DNA of 64,000 nt from Hemibagrus wyckioides. Its lineage: Eukaryota > Chordata > Actinopteri > Siluriformes > Bagridae. Below, piece after piece: positions 25,877-37,344 of this stretch (the first letter of the stretch is position 1; every line of letters starts with the position of its first letter). The notes under the pieces were generated by a model. The model had not been told where the DNA came from. It saw only the letters and a program-made list of their open reading frames with translations, and searched no databases. The DNA is taken from the NCBI RefSeq assembly GCF_019097595.1, contig NC_080720.1, positions 20,196,352 to 20,260,351 on the forward strand, in the 5' to 3' direction. A program made the translations under genes and the position numbers.

Positions 25877-26226
25877 ATTGGATATTGACAAAGTTATTGT
25901 TATTTTTGTTGTCTATGATAGTTGAAATTAAATGAAAATCAGTCACCTAACCCAACTCTAAATGAGCTTGCATATCATTGCAGATCATTCGCTGAAGGCG
26001 AAGCAGGAGGCTAAATGCCCCAAGAACAAGCAGAAATTGTAGACCACTGCAGTATAGGCTGGGCAGAGCGTCACAAGAGAAGAAACCCAGCATCTGGTGA
26101 TGTTTATGGATTCCATATTTCAGCCAGTCAATAACTGGAAAGAATTTTATCCTTCATGATTTTTACATAAATACCAGTGTACAGTGATAGACAACTAAAC
26201 TAACAATAACTTTGTCAATATCCAAT
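25877..26226. mobile_element. MITE with 26-bp perfect terminal inverted repeats
   Basis: The left end 25877-25902 (attggatattgacaaagtta, then ttgtta) is the exact reverse complement of 26201-26226. The 350-bp element has a transposase-like relic in its interior (forward 'gaaacccagcatctggtgat'), suggesting internal deletion from a Tc1/mariner-type parent. Confidence 0.75.
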
Positions 26227-26284
26227 TATCTATAGATCTGACTGTTTATTACAGTATGATATGACATCATACCTCTGGGGTTAG

Positions 26285-26815
26285 GGGGTCGATTCTCTCC
26301 TGTGTGTGTGTGAGTAATTTCTATGTTCTCCTTATGCTTTAGGAGTTTCCTCCATGTACTCTAGTTTTCTCCTCCAGGGCAAAGACTTGCAAGGTAGGCT
26401 GATTGACATCTCTAATTTGTCTGTAGTGTGTCAGTGTGTGTGTGAAATTGTGCCCTGTGATGGGTTGGCACCCCCACTGTGTCCCTTGTTTTGTGCCCTG
26501 AGTCCCCTAGGATAGGCTGTGAAGGATAAGCAGCACAGAAAATGGATGAATGGATCTGACATGGTCAGCATAATGGTTCAATGAATTCTGTTGCTGCCCC
26601 ACAGCCCCAGTGTCCCTCCTAAGATCCTATGCTCAGGCTACTGTATTTTCTCGTGTCTATGTGGGTTTGCTCCAAGTTCTCCGCTTTCCTCCCACCCCCC
26701 AAAATCATGGGTAGGTGGACTGACTATGAAAAATTGCCCCTAGGTTTTTATGACTGTGTGTATGTGTATATGCAAGACAGGATTCACCTTGACCCTGACC
26801 AGGAAAACTGAATGA
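26285..26815 (+). repeat. two adjacent copies of a dispersed repeat family
   Basis: Both copies follow the same order: 'ttctc...gtttcctcc' core, 'ggtaggctgattgacat' or 'ggtaggtggactgact', a spaced TG-rich stretch, then 'gccctg...ggataggctg' or 'ccctgaccagga', ending in a gaatgaatgaa-type tail. This is a common interspersed repeat of teleost genomes. I saw no coding capacity. Confidence 0.65.
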
Positions 26816-27943
26816 ATGAATTTAAAAAAAAAAATGCTCTGATGCAAAAGAACTTACCCAACAGCAGTAAGACCTTGACAGCAAGCTTGTGTGAAGAAGA
26901 CAGTAAACACGCTCCTGTGTTACTGATGGAAATACTCTCAATTAACATTATGTTTGTTACAATAAAAAGCATTTCTTTACTGCGCAAAATGCAGTCAGCT
27001 CGGTTTGATGTGATCAGCAAATAAAAAATGACTAGAACAGAAATGTCTAAGCCTGAAACATCACTGGTCATAGAAAGCACTTGTCATCCCCTGCAAGGAA
27101 AAGTGTCTCAGACCCCTCCACTATGGTTAAAAGTAACACCAATCAATATCAGCACTGCAGTTAAGGTGTGATAGAGTTGTGTTATTTCACGAGTAGCTGA
27201 GCAGATCACCTTGGGTGCAGCTGATTGGAGAGGCCAGCGAGTTGTTAGGATTGTTCTGGAAGAGTTGTGGCCTCTTAGTGGCAGAAGGGTGTATCACAAA
27301 TTAGGCTGCGCTCTCCTCTTCTCTGCAGTGCGTTTTTTTTTTTTTTTCCTTTTGCACGAAGGTCGAACAAATTAGGCCAGTCAGGCACCCTGGCCCACAT
27401 GTACTCCTTCTAACACTCTACATGGCTCTGTGACACACACTCTTGCATGCACCGTCACACACACTTTGTTACCCTTCCAGACACCTAAAATAGTATATTC
27501 AGGTGGTCTGGGGATACTGTAGGTAGAAAGGTAGGAGATACTTTATCAACCCCAGAGTCAGAGCGTCTAGAGTATCTAGATCTGGGTCAGTTTGACTGAA
27601 CACCCTGCAAAAGGCTTAGCCCACAAAAAGACTGGTTTATACCTATTTATTCTGGAATGTTGGCATATTAAAACACACAAAAAATGAAACCAAAAATGAG
27701 CATGACTTTAATATGCTAAGGATTACAACTTAGACTCATCTGCAAGATCCTCATCTGTACATTCGGAGCATTATGTATAAACAATAACTATAATAATTTA
27801 TAATAGCTATTCATGGATGTGGAAGTCACATGTCCTGTGATCCGCTTTTAAGCAGACAAATGTTTCAGAATCAGCAGATTGAGAAAGGATGCTGGAGGCG
27901 TTTCTTAACATTCTCTTCTCTTCCTCTCTCTAATAGCGGAATA

Positions 27944-27957
27944 CCAGAAGAGGGCAG
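27944..27957 (+). promoter_or_regulatory. candidate CTCF-type motif
   Basis: The sequence ccagaagagggcag matches the CTCF core consensus at 13 of 14 positions. The surrounding 27830-28080 is unusually free of repeats. Only motif matching supports it. Confidence 0.25.
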
Positions 27958-28925
27958 CAGGATTGTACAGCTGATCATGCAGCACCTTATAGACCCCTGC
28001 AGCTGGTCTCCTGACTTTATTGGCTCATGGTTTGAGCTGGTAATTTGATCATGGTGTTTGCACGCATCATCAATCACACGTTAATGAGTCTACAACAGAA
28101 GCAAAAGGCTGAATCAGAATGCAAAGCAGTGCTTCTCTGCAGAGGCACGGAGGCTGGCGTGCACACTGACAGGAAGCTTATAGAGTATGTTATACATTAT
28201 TTAGTACAGTCCTGTAGGTAGTACAGATTTATTTTGAATTTATTGTAGGCATATTGAGCCTGTCTTGTGTTCAGTGCTCAGGAGATGAACAAATGAATTA
28301 TTTAATATGAAAGAGAATTGCATGTTTAAAAAAAACTCACTACACTGTATTTTTCATCACCCAGCGGTTATAAATAAGGACAAATATGCTAATGAGCTGC
28401 ATAAACAGTAACACAAATTGTAGTGGTGTATTTATGGATATGACTTCCAGGCTGCCATTCAAGGCAAAAAAAACATAATCATAAAAAAGATTATTGCTGA
28501 ATAATGCATTGGCAAGAAACTCGAAAATGAGTACTTAGAGACTTATGGACTATGTTTGTCTTCTGTCCTGAAATCAAAGTTTTGTATGTTAATGTCATTG
28601 AACTTTCTTACTGTGTTTATGTTTCCTATTTGTGGCAATTATTATATATATGTATACAGCAATTATTGGCAAAGAAAAGACTCAAGAAATTCTGCTACAC
28701 TGATATTCATTCATTCCTTAAATCAGACTACTTGGACATTGGCCATTTTGGTTCTCTCTGTTGGTGAGAACAGAGCTGTAAAATTAATTTTATTTTAATC
28801 ATGATCACAGTTCTCTGTTAATTTAACATAATCTACTGAGATGTTGCTGAGCTTAATTGACTGACATGGCTTACTGATCATTACTGATTCGGTTTGGATG
28901 AATGCTTACTGTTATGGTATCCACC

Positions 28926-29292
28926 TGTGCATCCATCCATGCATCAGTCCATCCATCCATCAGTCCATCTGTCCGTCAGTCCGTCCGTCCATCTGTCCGT
29001 CAGTCCGTCCGTCCATCTGTCCATCCATCCATCCAACCATCAGTCCATCCACCCATGCATCAGTCCATCTATCCATCCATCAGTCCACCCATCTATCCAT
29101 CCATCAGTCCATTCATCAGTCCATCCAACCATCAGTCCATCCATCCATCCATCCATCCATATATCAGTCCACCCATCTATCCATCCATCAGTCCATCCAA
29201 CCACCAATTCCATCCATCCGTCCGTCCATCCATCCATCCATCCAACCATCAGTCCATCCATCCATCCATCCATCCATCCATCCATCAATCTA
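28926..29292. repeat. (CATC)n / CAGTCCAT minisatellite
   Basis: A 367-bp array of 4-bp CATC units with variants (CGTC, CAGT, AACC). Because three forward frames and one reverse frame are all open, it yields long Ser/His/Pro or Trp/Met/Asp frames that are not genes. Confidence 0.97.
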
Positions 29293-29439
29293 TCCCTCTT
29301 TGATTTAATCCACACTGATTTAATATTAATAGTCTACTTTTGATCTGCAAATCTAATAGGAAATCCTTCTAACGTACAATACGAAAGAGAACTGTTGTTG
29401 ATTTATAACATAAATGATATAATCAAGCTTGGTAGAGAA

Positions 29440-29560
29440 ACAGAGCTCGGGTTACTGTCTGTGTGGAGTTCTCTGAGTGTTCTCTTCATGTCTGAGTGGG
29501 CTGTCTGGTTTCCTTCCACTTCCCAAAAGCATGCAGAAAATTGTGTTGCATTAGACTTAC
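29440..29560 (+). repeat. dispersed repeat fragment
   Basis: The sequence 'agctcgggttactgtctgtg' followed by 'tggagttctct' and 'tccacttcccaaaagcatgc' is the 5' part of the same repeat family as at 26.3-26.8 kb. Confidence 0.6.
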
Positions 29561-30295
29561 CTCAGAAGCGAGAAGTCGGAGTTCAGAATGACTTCATTTT
29601 CGACCTCTGTGTGTTTGAGGTATAGTGCTGGAAAAAAACTTGACTGCCTCCATGTTTCGATTTAGTTTGCAGCAGCTAACTGTGATGAGTGATTTATAAC
29701 AGAGAACTGTATAGCCTGTGTTTGAGATTAAACAACCTGATAAGTCTATCCTGGATTTCATGATTTTATGATCGAAGAAAAATCAAGCAAGCTCCAAGGA
29801 GGATTTTTAGTAGTGTGCAATTTTACAAAATTAGTGCAGATTTTCTGCAGATATGGGCCAAGATGCATCAAGTAACGTCATCACAACACAAATTCAGCCA
29901 AAGCCGTCTCCGAATCATGTGTGTCAAGCATAAGTACAGCTATCATAGAAAGTCAATACATATGTATTTTCAACAATAGTGGTTTAAAAGAAGAATCCTG
30001 TGCTTACGAGTTCACCAGTTCACATCAAAAGTTTTCAAGCAAAAAAAGCACAAAAACAAAAAACTCTGCAAGTTGCATCACAAATCCGAATAGGAAAAGC
30101 CAGTGTTTTTGTTCACAAAAGTCACAAAAAAATTCTTGGGAATCTCAAGCAAATTCTTGTACATAGAGCATAAATTGTTTAAATGCACTTGGTTTACTGC
30201 TGATGCTGTGCTTGACTTGAAGAGACCACATCTGGCTCCTGAGTAGAAATTGTGAGTTGAGGGCTGTTTTCTGTTTTTGTCATGCCTTTCTTACT

Positions 30296-30458
30296 CACGC
30301 ACACACACAGACACACACACATAGCAATATGCTATATTTCAAAACCTGTAATTTAAATGTATGAATCCACTGAGAAATCTGGCAGCAATTCAAGGAGGTT
30401 CTGCCACTGCAGTGTGTGTGTGTGTGTGTATGTGTGCGTGTGTGTGTTACTCAGCAGG
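30296..30458 (+). repeat. dispersed duplicate A, copy 1
   Basis: Contains 'atttaaatgtatgaatccac', 'atctggcagcaattcaagg' and a GT run ending 'gttactcagc'. It resembles 33207-33356 in the same orientation. Confidence 0.8.
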
Positions 30459-30534
30459 GATGTTTTCAGTTTTTGTAGTCGGAAGTGGTAAAACACGAGT
30501 TACAACCTTTAGCTGAATACAGCATTGGATTGAC

Positions 30535-30690
30535 AACTATAAATTGCTCCTAGGGGTGTGTGTGTGTGTGCATATTTCCCTGTGATGAACGTACATCCCA
30601 TCCAGGGTTTTCTTGGACCCAGTGTTCCCAGGATATGAGCCACTGCGATCCTGGCCGGTATAACTGAATAAATGAATGAATTATTAGAAC
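30535..30690 (+). repeat. dispersed repeat fragment
   Basis: 'attgctcctaggggtgtg', then 'ccctgtgatgaacgtacatc' and 'cccatccagggttttcttgg', ending 'aactgaataaatgaatgaat': the 3' half of the common repeat family. Confidence 0.6.
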
Positions 30691-31375
30691 TATTTTTCAA
30701 TAAACACACGTTAGTTGTGCAGCCCTAAGTATTAATACATTTCAATAACAAAGTAGTGCTTATTTCAGCATCATTTTCAATTACAGAACACATCATTTTG
30801 CCCTTAATGGAACTGCATTTCCAGATTTTTCAGATGTTGACAGCAAATAAAATTGGCTTGAGAATGTGATGTAAGTTCTCACAGCAGATGACACATGGAA
30901 AGATTCCATTAACAATACACCAGATAACATACATGCTAAAGAGTAAGTCTGATACGATTGTTTAAAAAACAAACAAACGGGGAATCATGACACATTCACA
31001 AACATGATTAAGTTACAAAGTGACTCTGCTGGAGCTCTGTAGCACTGCACCATCATCCCTGATTAAATACACTTCTCATGCATGATTTCACATGACAGAT
31101 CCGTGACACTGATGTTTCCTTCCTTCCCTGTTTGTTTGTTATCTTTCTGATTGCTCTGTTTTAATGCTGTTAAAATGTTTACTCTTACAACAGTTTGCAT
31201 GCTGATTAATTTGTAGCAAAAGAAAATGTAAACAAAGCCAATGGTCGTAAATCTTTCTTTAATATTTGCTGTTTTTCAGTTGCTGTTCCAATGGTGGTTA
31301 TTGTTATCTCTTGTTAGCTTAACAATTCCAAAATAGCACACAACAGCTGTGAAAAGAAAAAGCACACAGTACATG

Positions 31376-31378
<3 letters not shown>

Positions 31379-31454
<76 letters not shown>
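31379..31454. repeat. (TA)n microsatellite
   Basis: About 38 TA units abutting the left end of the Tc1-like element. The element's TA target duplication lies within it. Confidence 0.95.
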
Positions 31455-31457
<3 letters not shown>

Positions 31458-31536
31458 TATATTGCCAAAAGTATTCGCTCACCTGCCTTGACTCGCATAT
31501 GAACTTAAGTGACATCCCATTCCTAATTCATAGGGT

Positions 31537-32259
31537 TCAATATGACGTCGGTCCACCCTTTGCAGCTATAACAGCTTCAACTCTTCTGGGAAGGCTGTCC
31601 ACAAGGTTTAGGAGTGTGTTTATGGGAATTTTTGACCATTCTTCCAGAAGCGCATTTGTGAGGTCAGGCACTGATGTTGGACGAGAAGGCCTGGCTCTCA
31701 GTCTCCGCTCTAATTCATCCCAAAGGTGTTCTATCGGGTTGAGGTCAGAACTCTGTGCAGGCCAGTCAAGTTCATCCACACCAGACTCTGTCATCCATGT
31801 CTTTATGGACCTTGCTTTGTGCACTGGTGCACAGTCATGTTGGAAGAGGAAGGGGCCAGCTCCAAACTGTTCCCACAAAGTTGGGAGCATGGAATTGTCC
31901 AAAATGTCTTGGTATGCTGAAGCATTCAGAGTTCCTTTCACTGGAACTAAGGGGCCAAGCCCAGCTCCTGAAAAACAACCCCACACCATAATCCCCCCTC
32001 CACCAAACTTTTCACTTGGCACACTGCAGTCAGACAAGTACCGTTCTCCTGGCAACCGCCAAACCCAGACTCGTCCATCAGATTGCCAGATGGAGAAGCG
32101 CGATTCGTCACTCCAGAGAACGCGTCTCCACTGCTCTAGAGTCCAGTGGCGGCGTGCTTTACACCACTGCATCCGACGCTTTGCATTGCACTTGGTGATG
32201 TATGGCTTGGATGCAGCTGCTCGGCCATGGAAACCCATTCCATTAAGCTCTCTGCGCAC
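31537..32259 (-). pseudogene. Tc1 transposase catalytic-domain fragment
   Basis: A 240-residue open frame with the complete DDE catalytic core of a Tc1-type transposase: D in WSDESRF, D in QHDCAPVH, E in [10 protein letters not shown]. It lacks the DNA-binding N-terminus, which lies upstream in another frame. The glycine-rich box before the second Asp ([13 protein letters not shown]) is intact. The protein would cut and join transposon ends in the nucleus, but this copy is truncated. Confidence 0.9.
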
Positions 32260-32273
32260 TGTTCTTCAGCTAA

Positions 32274-32578
32274 TCTGAAGGCCACATGAAGGTGGAGGTT
32301 TGGAGGTCTGTAGCGATTGACTCTGCAGAAAGTTGGCGACCTCTTCGCACTATGCGCCTCAGCATCCGCTGACCCCACTCCGTCAGTTTACGTGGCCTAC
32401 CACTTCGTGGCTGAGTTGCTGTCGTTCCCAAACACTTCCACGTTCTTATAATACAGCTGACAGTTGACTGTGGAATATTTAGGAGCGAGGAAATTTCACG
32501 ACTGGATTTGTTGCACAGGTGGCATCCTATCACAGTTCCACGCTGGAATTCACTGAGCTCCTGAGAGCGACCCATTCT
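32274..32578 (-). pseudogene. Tc1 transposase N-terminal DNA-binding fragment
   Basis: Residues from MGRSQELSEFQRGTVIG onward form two helix-turn-helix units joined by a GRPRK AT-hook-like motif, the standard DNA-binding half of Tc1 transposases. The frame runs out at a TAG stop after the shift at about 32290. Confidence 0.85.
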
Positions 32579-33206
32579 TTCACAAATGTTTGTAAAAACA
32601 GTCTGCATGCCTAGGTGCTTGATTTTATACACCTGTGGCCATGGAAGTGATTGGAACACCTGATTCTGATTATTTGGATGGGTGAGCGAATACTTTTGGC
32701 AATATAGTGTATATATATGTGTGTGTGTGTGTGTGTGTTTATACATCAGCAGCTTTTTTTCTAAGCACTCCGGTTTCTGCATCAATTATTACTATATTGA
32801 TTATTCATCATCTCTGTAGGTTAGTACCATATGGTAACCTCCTTTGACACCTCCTCAATTCTCACACACACACATACACAAACACACACATTACACAATT
32901 TTCTTCTATTGATCTCATTTTCCTTTAGTTCCGCTGCTTGATTGAAGCAATACATCCCAATATCAGCTTCATCAGGAACATTTTGCACAAAACATGGCTT
33001 TAGGTTATGGTACTAGTTTAGCACACTGGCTAGTTTTCTAGCACTTAATGGCACCCAAAATGATAGAAAAAAACCCCAAAAAAGTCTTCAGGCTGTAACT
33101 GGACCCATCTCGTTGAGTCTGGTTTAGTTCATTTTCGTCAGCATTGATTAATTTCTCCTTCCGTCCTCATTTATAATCACCACACAGCAGCAATAGTATT
33201 TTTCTT

Positions 33207-33356
33207 CACACACACACACACACACTCACAGTAATGTGGTATAATTCAAAACCAGTCATTTAAATGTATGATTCCACTGAGGAATCTGGCAGCAGTGCAA
33301 GGAGGTTTGGCCAGTGCAGTGTATGTGTGTGTGTGTGTGTGTGTTACTCAGCGGGT
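33207..33356 (+). repeat. dispersed duplicate A, copy 2
   Basis: 'atttaaatgtatgattccac', 'atctggcagcagtgcaagg', then a GT run and 'gttactcagc' parallel the 30.3-kb copy. The GT and CA runs differ in length. Confidence 0.8.
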
Positions 33357-33466
33357 ACACACTGCACCAGTGGCCATGTGTAACAGAGTGCCTGTGCCAG
33401 GCTAAGCTGCTGTAGGCCACAGTCATCAATGGATTCAGGAGCACACACACACACAAACACACACAC

Positions 33467-33685
33467 ACCAATTTTTTGTTGGTCAGCAGAAAATTCCTCC
33501 AGCCTACAGGCAATGAACCGTCGGTACATCATGTTCCCCAGTCTTGTCTTCCTTCCAGCTTTCACGTCACTGACATCTACAAGCAAGGTACCATCAAGGT
33601 AATCGTGACTGAAAGTGTGCAAGCAATCCATATCCTCTGCAGTAAACCTCATACCTGGCCTCCTGGATTTAAAGCCAGTGCTGTT
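33467..33685 (-). other. exon-like open frame, unidentified
   Basis: The frame is open from 33685 (after a TAA) to about 33467 and reads SRRPGMRFTAEDMDCL, then FSHDYLDGTLLVDVSDV, AGRKTRLGNMMYRRF and CRLEEFSADQQ. Residue composition is balanced and protein-like, unlike the AT-rich noise nearby. It then runs into a CA/GT microsatellite. A weak donor (attg|gtgtgt) and a weak acceptor (ctaaaacag) flank it. I do not recognise the protein. It could be an exon of an unmodelled gene, a retro-copied exon or a transposon relic. Confidence 0.35.
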
Positions 33686-34754
33686 TTAGTGCTCTTATTA
33701 GAGATATGGTTACGCAGACATGGTGCTTGAGACCGGGTGTGCTTCCAACATTATCTTCACAAAGCTACTGAGCTACTCAGGATGCTGTGAAATGAGGAGC
33801 TGAGGAGCTGATTGACGAGACATGGAACAGTGAAAACGTTGTCAAAAGGAGAACAGAGAGACTTTGAGAAAGAACATAAATGAAACATCCTACACGGAGT
33901 GCCAATGGATGGCATCAGCAGAGTGAAATACGGCAAAATAAAGGGCAGAAAGGAAAATTGTGTAGTGATAGAAAAGGGCTTTAATAGAAGACTTCATGAG
34001 CCTGTCACACACTGATCTGTCACACACAATCGGCTTGTCAGTTATCACAGTCATGACATTTTATTATCCTAATGTTTACCCAAATGTGAACAAAAGGCTG
34101 TATAATTCTAGACCCGATTATACTGTATTTTACTGACTTCTGGGTACAAATAATAATCGATTAACGTCAAGTTGTATTTTACTGTCTGGGAAGCTGAGCT
34201 GCCTCTCTCTAGATTTCTTCTCCATTCAGAGTAATGCTAGCTAATCAGAAAAGGAATGAAAGCGGCTAGTGGCTTGTCCACCTCCAACCATGGAGCAAGT
34301 GATGTGTTGTTCTATTTCTCTGGAGACGTGAATTCAGTAGTCATTAATGATGTTATTAACAAAAAAAAGCAATGAATATAAAGCAGCAAATGTGAAAAAC
34401 GTACTGCTCTGCCACAGTCAACTACAAGGTTAATATTAACACACTCATTCAACTACAGTATCGTTTCTATAGTAACAACTTACAAAGGATCTTCGATGGT
34501 GGATGCAACTCATAACCGGATAAAATAAAACCATTTTTAAGGTGTTGTTCATTTATCGTTTATGTTTATAGATAAATCTGTAGCTCTAACGGATTTTCAG
34601 GTTTCTTGGGTAAACGATTATCATATTCATTGATTGTTTGCAGCTGCTATAATGGAAGTGATAGCAGGAATTGACTTGTATTGTGGATGTTCCACAACAT
34701 TAAGCATTAATTATAATCGGGTAAAATGTATGATCTTGTGCACAGAAGGTGTCG

Positions 34755-34915
34755 GTTTTGTAAAGTGACAATCACTGGTGCGATCCCCGTTTGCGCCTCG
34801 CATAAGTGACTAGCTAGAACATTCACAATTAACCCAAGGAGGTTTTTCGCTTGCATTTCCTCATTTGTGAGTCACTTTGGATAAAAGTGTCTGCTAAATA
34901 AATAAATGTAATGAT
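34755..34915 (+). mobile_element. SINE remnant with conserved 3' tail
   Basis: The 3' part 'gtcactttggataaaagtgt' followed by 'ctgctaaataaataaatg' (34871-34908) is a tail shared by many vertebrate SINEs (V-SINE/LINE-2-type tails). The upstream body is eroded. Confidence 0.55.
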
Positions 34916-35149
34916 TGTGTAATCAGTAAAAAAATTGTTAGTGTTGGTGAAATGGCTCTGGTGTAAAAGGAATAAATCATGACATGTGCTGGAAGTGCTG
35001 TTATAGGAAAATAATCAATTACAGGGTGTCAAAATATACCAAACTCTAATGCTTGGATCATGGTGGATTCAGCCCAAATCTAATTAAGCAAATCGGTTTT
35101 ATATGAAAATATTGAGAAAATCAATTTCCAGGTTTCTATTTTTTTCCCT

Positions 35150-35395
35150 TTTATCCTGTTCAGGGTCATGGTGGACCTAGATCCTGAAAAGGCTAGGCAT
35201 GAGTCAGAAACTGGATGTCATGCTGGGTGTGAGGTAGGAGGAAACCGGAGAACGCAGAGAAAACCCAGGCAGTCATGATAGAATGTCTGAAATGCCGCAA
35301 AGACAGTAACCTGAGCTCAGAAATGATTTGGGGAACCTGGAGATGTGAGGCGTCAATGCTACCCACTGCACCAACATGCCACCCTGATATTACCT
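35150..35395 (-). repeat. dispersed repeat, reverse orientation
   Basis: 'tcctgttcagggtcatggtgg', 'aggaggaaaccggagaacgc' and 'tacccactgcaccaacatgc' appear in the order expected for a reversed copy of the common repeat family. Confidence 0.65.
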
Positions 35396-36270
35396 TTTAT
35401 TTATTTATTTATTTGTTTGTTTGTTTGTTTGCTTGTTTTATAATTGTATATATTTCATCTGTGGTAATTATAAGCATCACACATGAACGACCCTGATACA
35501 CAGTGTGAAACTGCAGCATTATTACTACAGGGAAACCCGATTCAATTTCATGAGCCATCAACTAGATGTTCACTTTAAAGACATACCGTGGATGAGTTGT
35601 TTCCCCTCAGTGCCCTGCACAGTCACACACACAGAATACCATCTGGACAGCGCTATTCAGAATCCAGTACAGTGGTGTTTGTGTGTGTGTGTGTGTGAGA
35701 CGCCTTCTTCAAGAGGCTCTGCTTTATATCTCAGCAAGTACCTTCATTACGTCTGACCCGCAAGGACAGGACTGAAACGTACGTATGCATACCTCACACC
35801 CTTCCAAACCCCCGAGTCTGATACCTCACCGGCTCTTCTCCCTGATCCCCTGCAATCGATGAGATTACCTCCTGAATTGCTTTCCTTTTTCATCACACCA
35901 CTGCAGATCCTATTGTTCTGGGAGGGAATTTCTACATGTGGCAGCACCAGAGATTTATTGAATCGGATGCACAATGCAAGTGAATGCTTATCGTTCACCT
36001 CAGACCAGTCTGCTTTATGAACCCTTCAACAAGAACTGAATGAACAACTCCCACAACACACACACACATGCAGTAACACAAGAGACAAGATCTAAAATAA
36101 ATAAATAAATAAATAACTATTCAAAATGAGAAAATATTCCGTTTTTTTTCCACATTACATTTTCTCAATGAGAAGCGGCGCTCAAGATTTATGGGAGTGA
36201 TGCTCATCAATGTGAGTGCTGCTCAGAAGAGCTGTCTCAGCAAAAAGCGGCTGACCTAGCTTTAGCACCT

Positions 36271-36337
<67 letters not shown>
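36271..36337. repeat. (GATA)n microsatellite
   Basis: About 16 GATA units, the second GATA array of the window. Confidence 0.97.
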
Positions 36338-36494
36338 TCACTGATCAACCTCAGAACAGTGTTTTTTATTCTTATTCTTTTTAGTACTTCTGCTACATCT
36401 TGTATCTTGTTCAGAGGCAACTTAAAAATTTTAGGGAGGCTCCTGGTATCAGCTGCATTATAGGAAGGTAAATAATAAACATCAATTCACTATC

Positions 36495-36770
36495 CTAACC
36501 GTCCTGTCTGTCAATGCGGCTGTAGTGCAGCGTGCCCAGGGAGGCTCTTAACCTCATATCATCTCTAACTCTTGGGTTGGTTCTGTAGTTACTGAGCAGT
36601 TTCCACCCTGTCCGACCCTTATTTTGCATTCTCCACACATCGGCCGCTCTTATGTAATCAGACACTGCAGAGCGCAGACTTTGCCTGGGCGGGGACTTAA
36701 AGTTGGACTGTAGCGAAGCCTCGCCCCCCTCCGTTTCCCCCACATCTCCTCCATCACCCCCCACCCCCAT
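36495..36770 (-). other. GC-richer 91-codon open frame downstream of the candidate syt2 first exon
   Basis: The minus frame begins MGVGGDGGDVGETEGGE and continues SPPRQSLRSAVSDYIRAADV to a stop at 36497-36495. CpG content is higher than in the surroundings, consistent with a promoter-proximal region. I see no recognised domain and no flanking splice pair. A real protein is unproven. Confidence 0.2.
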
Positions 36771-36948
36771 CCATGCACCACTTCAGTCCTCTACACAGCA
36801 TTTTCATTGTCTATAAGCAACTTCAAAAGAGAAAAAAAATGCAAGCAAAACATTGACTACTGCATAGCATCACAAAATAAATAAACAAATCACCTGAAAG
36901 AAAAATAAAATAAAAAATCACTACTGAAAAAAGAAGAAGGATGCTTAC

Positions 36949-37330
36949 CTTGGGCTGAGGTGTACTGCGACAGGAGATGTAGCCGGAAAGGGAGGGGGAG
37001 AGAAAACTTCACTAAAATGCGGCAGGACACTCTGAGTTGCTTTGCAAATAGCAAAGCTGAAATTTCACAGCACTTTGGTTTATCCTCCTTATATAAAAAA
37101 AAATAATAATAATAAATAAATAAATAAATTATAGCTTTTTGCAGTGTTGTATTTTTTTCTGTCTTCTCTTAAGGTCCCCCACGTTCACACACAATCACAC
37201 ACACACTCCGGAAAACAGAGGTCTCACGGTGCTCAGTGTTGGGACCGGCGGATGCGCAGACACACACATTTTCATTCTCACACACCGCAATCGTCTCTCA
37301 GCATCGCAGCCTCCGGCGTTTCGCTGCTGT
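36949..37330 (-). other. syt2: candidate noncoding first exon of syt2
   Basis: On the minus strand the sequence cagcccaag|gtaagcat at 36949/36948 is a near-perfect splice donor. It closes a CpG-containing segment (36949 to about 37330) that lacks an open frame. The known coding start exon has an acceptor 26 nt before ATG, so an upstream noncoding exon is required, and this is the best candidate seen. The 5' limit is approximate. The implied first intron is about 30 kb. Confidence 0.45.
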
Positions 37331-37344
37331 ATTTCCCGGCAGCG

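Larger units (their letters stand above)
31455..32709 (-). mobile_element. near-full-length Tc1-like transposon with broken transposase
   Basis: A 1255-bp element flanked by TA, with matching inverted termini (actatattgccaaaagtatt, then cgctcacc, inverted at the right end). The minus strand encodes a Tc1-family DD34E transposase in two pieces. The N-terminal piece, read from about 32578, has the paired-like helix-turn-helix (FQRGTVIG, SREISSLLNIPQSTVS, GRPRKLTEWGQRML). The catalytic piece has [15 protein letters not shown] and [15 protein letters not shown], with exactly 34 residues between the second Asp and the Glu. A frameshift near 32285-32300 and a nearby TGA at 32271-32273 separate the two, so no intact protein is made. 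A 309-residue frame on the opposite strand is a shadow. Confidence 0.93.

Noticed and set aside
28894..29343. Three overlapping 130-150 residue forward frames and a 91-residue reverse frame rich in Ser/His/Pro or Trp/Met/Asp
   Set aside because: All arise from the CATC tandem array; several frames being open at once shows repeat structure, not coding.
31349..32278. 309-residue plus-strand frame
   Set aside because: Antisense shadow of the Tc1 transposase, preceded by translated TA repeat; the catalytic motifs are on the minus strand.
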